DNA from: SZUA-430 sp044375275
GTDB taxonomy: Bacteria > Pseudomonadota > Alphaproteobacteria > Micropepsales > Micropepsaceae
DNA: 7,247 nucleotides
Reading direction: 5' to 3'
Assembly (NCBI GenBank): GCA_044375275.1
Contig: JBILMZ010000179.1
Location: 1 to 7,247 of the forward strand
A program made the translations under genes and the position numbers. Below the pieces are notes generated by a model. It saw nothing but the letters and a program-made list of their open reading frames with translations. It searched no databases and was not told where the DNA came from. Below, in pieces: positions 6,342-7,247 of the stretch. Position 1 is the stretch's first letter, and every line of letters begins with the position of its first letter.

Positions 6342-6902
6342 TTATCCGTTTGCAGCCGGAGCAGAAGCCTTGGGCTCTGCACCGATAAGGACCTTGGTGT
6401 CCGAGACGAACTGGTAGGGCGGTACTTCGAGATTTCTGGGTGCAGGGCCTTTCCGGATTCGGCCTGACGTATCGTAATGCGACCCGTGGCACGGGCAGAG
6501 CCAGCCACCATATTCACCCTTGTACAGGTTGGATGGGATGCATCCCAGGTGCGTGCAGGTTGCAACAAGGATTAGCCACTCTGGCTTCTGAACGCGATCC
6601 TTGTCGCTCTGGGGGTCTATGAGATCTCCGATGGGAGCTTCTTCCGCCTGCTTGATCTCTTCTGGCGTCCGGCGCCGGATAAACACCGGCTTCTTCTGCC
6701 ACTCGATCGTCACGATCTGCCCGGGTTGCACGGGTGCCAGATCGAACTCGACCTCCTTGAGAGCAAGGGTGTCCGCAGCCGGATTCATCTGGTCGATGAA
6801 GGGCCACAATACAATCGCACCACCAACGGCGGCTGCCGTCTGGGATGCCACCAATAGAAAGTCACGCCGCGTGACGTTGGCGTTGTCTGCTGAGTGCGCC
6901 AA
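6342..6902 (-). CDS. petA: Ubiquinol-cytochrome c reductase iron-sulfur (Rieske) subunit
   Basis: The Rieske protein takes the first electron from ubiquinol at the Qo site and passes it to cytochrome c1. It has 186 residues: a twin-arginine signal (TRRDFLL, Arg12-Arg13) with a hydrophobic stretch at about 16-34 that serves as the membrane anchor, then the periplasmic domain. The [2Fe-2S] ligands are Cys116 and His118 (CTHLGC) and Cys136 and His139 (CPCHGS). Cys121 and Cys138 form the usual disulfide, and SHYD supplies the conserved Tyr143. The start codon is TTG at 6902-6900. A TAA lies in frame just upstream at 6920-6918, no ATG occurs before residue 39, and AAAGGGGG lies 9 bases upstream of the TTG. 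First gene of petABC. Confidence 0.96.
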   Translation of the reverse strand: MAHSADNANVTRRDFLLVASQTAAAVGGAIVLWPFIDQMNPAADTLALKEVEFDLAPVQPGQIVTIEWQKKPVFIRRRTPEEIKQAEEAPIGDLIDPQSDKDRVQKPEWLILVATCTHLGCIPSNLYKGEYGGWLCPCHGSHYDTSGRIRKGPAPRNLEVPPYQFVSDTKVLIGAEPKASAPAANG

Positions 6903-7129
6903 GGTATTCAGCCCCCTTTAAGGCGGGAAAACATTGAAGTTGTGAAGGTCAGGGTCACCGCAACTGTGAATCGCGATGGGTCCCGACAAGGTCTTGAATT
7001 CGCCCCGAAAATAGAGCGTCGTCTGTAAGCGGTCTTGCGTCACGATGCCGCATAAATCGCATAGCCATGTGGCTGACGTAGATGATTCACATCTGCGTTG
7101 TGAAAATTCCCGGAACTTGATCTTCATCA
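6903..7129. promoter_or_regulatory. Divergent intergenic region between petA and trmL
   Basis: These 227 bases separate the two divergent transcription units and should hold the promoters of both. They appear more AT-rich than the flanking genes. The region contains the petA ribosome site (AAAGGGGG, minus strand, 6919-6912), most of an FNR/FixK-type box at its right end, and three plus-strand copies of TGTGAA (6941, 6965, 7099). The last copy pairs with TTCACA at 7086-7091. I found no convincing -35/-10 pair on either strand. A 69-codon reading frame on the minus strand fills the region but uses rare codons (AGA, CTA, TTA) and resembles nothing I know. Confidence 0.6.
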
Positions 7130-7130
7130 A
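7117..7130. promoter_or_regulatory. Perfect FNR/FixK-type box (TTGAT-N4-ATCAA)
   Basis: The sequence TTGATCTTCATCAA is an exact match to the FNR/FixK palindrome TTGAT-N4-ATCAA. Ten fixed bases give a chance rate of about one in a million per position. FNR-type regulators control respiratory genes at low oxygen. The box lies 214 bases upstream of the petA TTG and its last base is the A of the trmL ATG. It could activate petABC from an upstream promoter, which would give a long leader, or block trmL. Binding is not shown by the sequence. Confidence 0.5.
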
Positions 7131-7247
7131 TGCGAATAGCGCTCTTCCAACCCGATATAGCTGCCAATGCCGGAACCATCATTCGCATGGGAGCATGCAT
7201 GGGCGTGCCGATCGACATCATTGAGCCGTGCGGGCTCCCCTTTGGAG
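7130..7247 (+). CDS. trmL: tRNA (cytidine(34)-2'-O)-methyltransferase, N-terminal 39 codons
   Basis: TrmL is a cytosolic SPOUT-class methyltransferase that methylates the 2'-OH of the wobble nucleotide in tRNA-Leu isoacceptors using AdoMet. The visible N-terminus begins MRIALFQPDIAANAGTIIR and continues with MGACMGVPIDIIEPCGLP. The blocks FQPDI, NAGTIIR and IDIIEPCG match the first strands and conserved Asn/Arg of TrmL proteins. The gene runs off the right edge, so the knotted AdoMet-binding C-terminal part is not seen. The ATG at 7130 is the start expected from family alignment. Its ribosome site is weak, and the start codon overlaps the FNR/FixK-type box. Confidence 0.88.
   Translation, partial: MRIALFQPDIAANAGTIIRMGACMGVPIDIIEPCGLPFG

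Noticed and set aside
5296..6417. Long plus-strand open frame (373 codons) opposite petB
   Set aside because: It is antisense to a well-supported cytochrome b with all heme ligands. The translation is charged and low in hydrophobic residues and resembles no family; such frames are common opposite GC-rich genes.
6918..7127. Small minus-strand frame with a CxxC pair between petA and trmL
   Set aside because: It uses rare codons (AGA, CTA, TTA), lacks a known family, and sits on the FNR/FixK box and the promoter region. It ends at the TAA just before the petA ribosome site, most likely by chance.

Overview
The window looks like chromosomal core DNA of an alphaproteobacterium. It is GC-rich, with long spurious antisense reading frames. 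The three-gene cytochrome bc1 operon (Rieske, full-length cytochrome b with C-terminal helices, cytochrome c1) diverges from a TrmL-type tRNA methyltransferase, and the bc1 proteins are of the alphaproteobacterial/mitochondrial type. I cannot assign the order or genus by eye. Nothing points to a mobile element, prophage, CRISPR array or RNA gene.

Layout. Almost everything is on the minus strand, so transcription runs right to left. At the right edge, trmL (plus strand, cut by the window) starts at 7130. A 227-bp divergent intergenic region separates it from petA-petB-petC (6902 down to 4218), which carries a perfect FNR/FixK-type box at 7117-7130. A 12-bp hairpin with a GAAA loop follows petC. 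A second minus-strand operon then starts at 4071: mtnP, apt, mtnA, a FucA-type class II aldolase (ald2), a pteridine-reductase-like SDR, and the first 33 codons of folB, cut by the left edge. Gaps in this operon are 3, 6, about 11, -4 and 1 bp, so the six genes are probably cotranscribed.

How the genes work together. The second operon reads as a complete route for disposing of 5'-methylthioadenosine (MTA), the by-product of AdoMet-dependent polyamine and homoserine-lactone synthesis. MtnP splits MTA to adenine and methylthioribose-1-phosphate, and Apt returns adenine to AMP. MtnA isomerises the sugar phosphate to methylthioribulose-1-phosphate. Ald2 would then cleave it to dihydroxyacetone phosphate and 2-(methylthio)acetaldehyde. 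This is the MTA-DHAP shunt rather than the classical Met salvage pathway, because the class II protein keeps FucA aldolase residues and no mtnB, mtnC, mtnD or cupin shunt gene is present here. The last two genes belong to pterin/folate metabolism and are translationally linked to the shunt genes, an unusual pairing.

The pet operon encodes the quinol:cytochrome c oxidoreductase of the respiratory chain. All heme and iron-sulfur ligands that can be checked are present. The points most worth checking are the DHAP-shunt assignment, the joining of the shunt to folate genes, and the FNR/FixK box placed exactly at the trmL start codon upstream of the bc1 operon.
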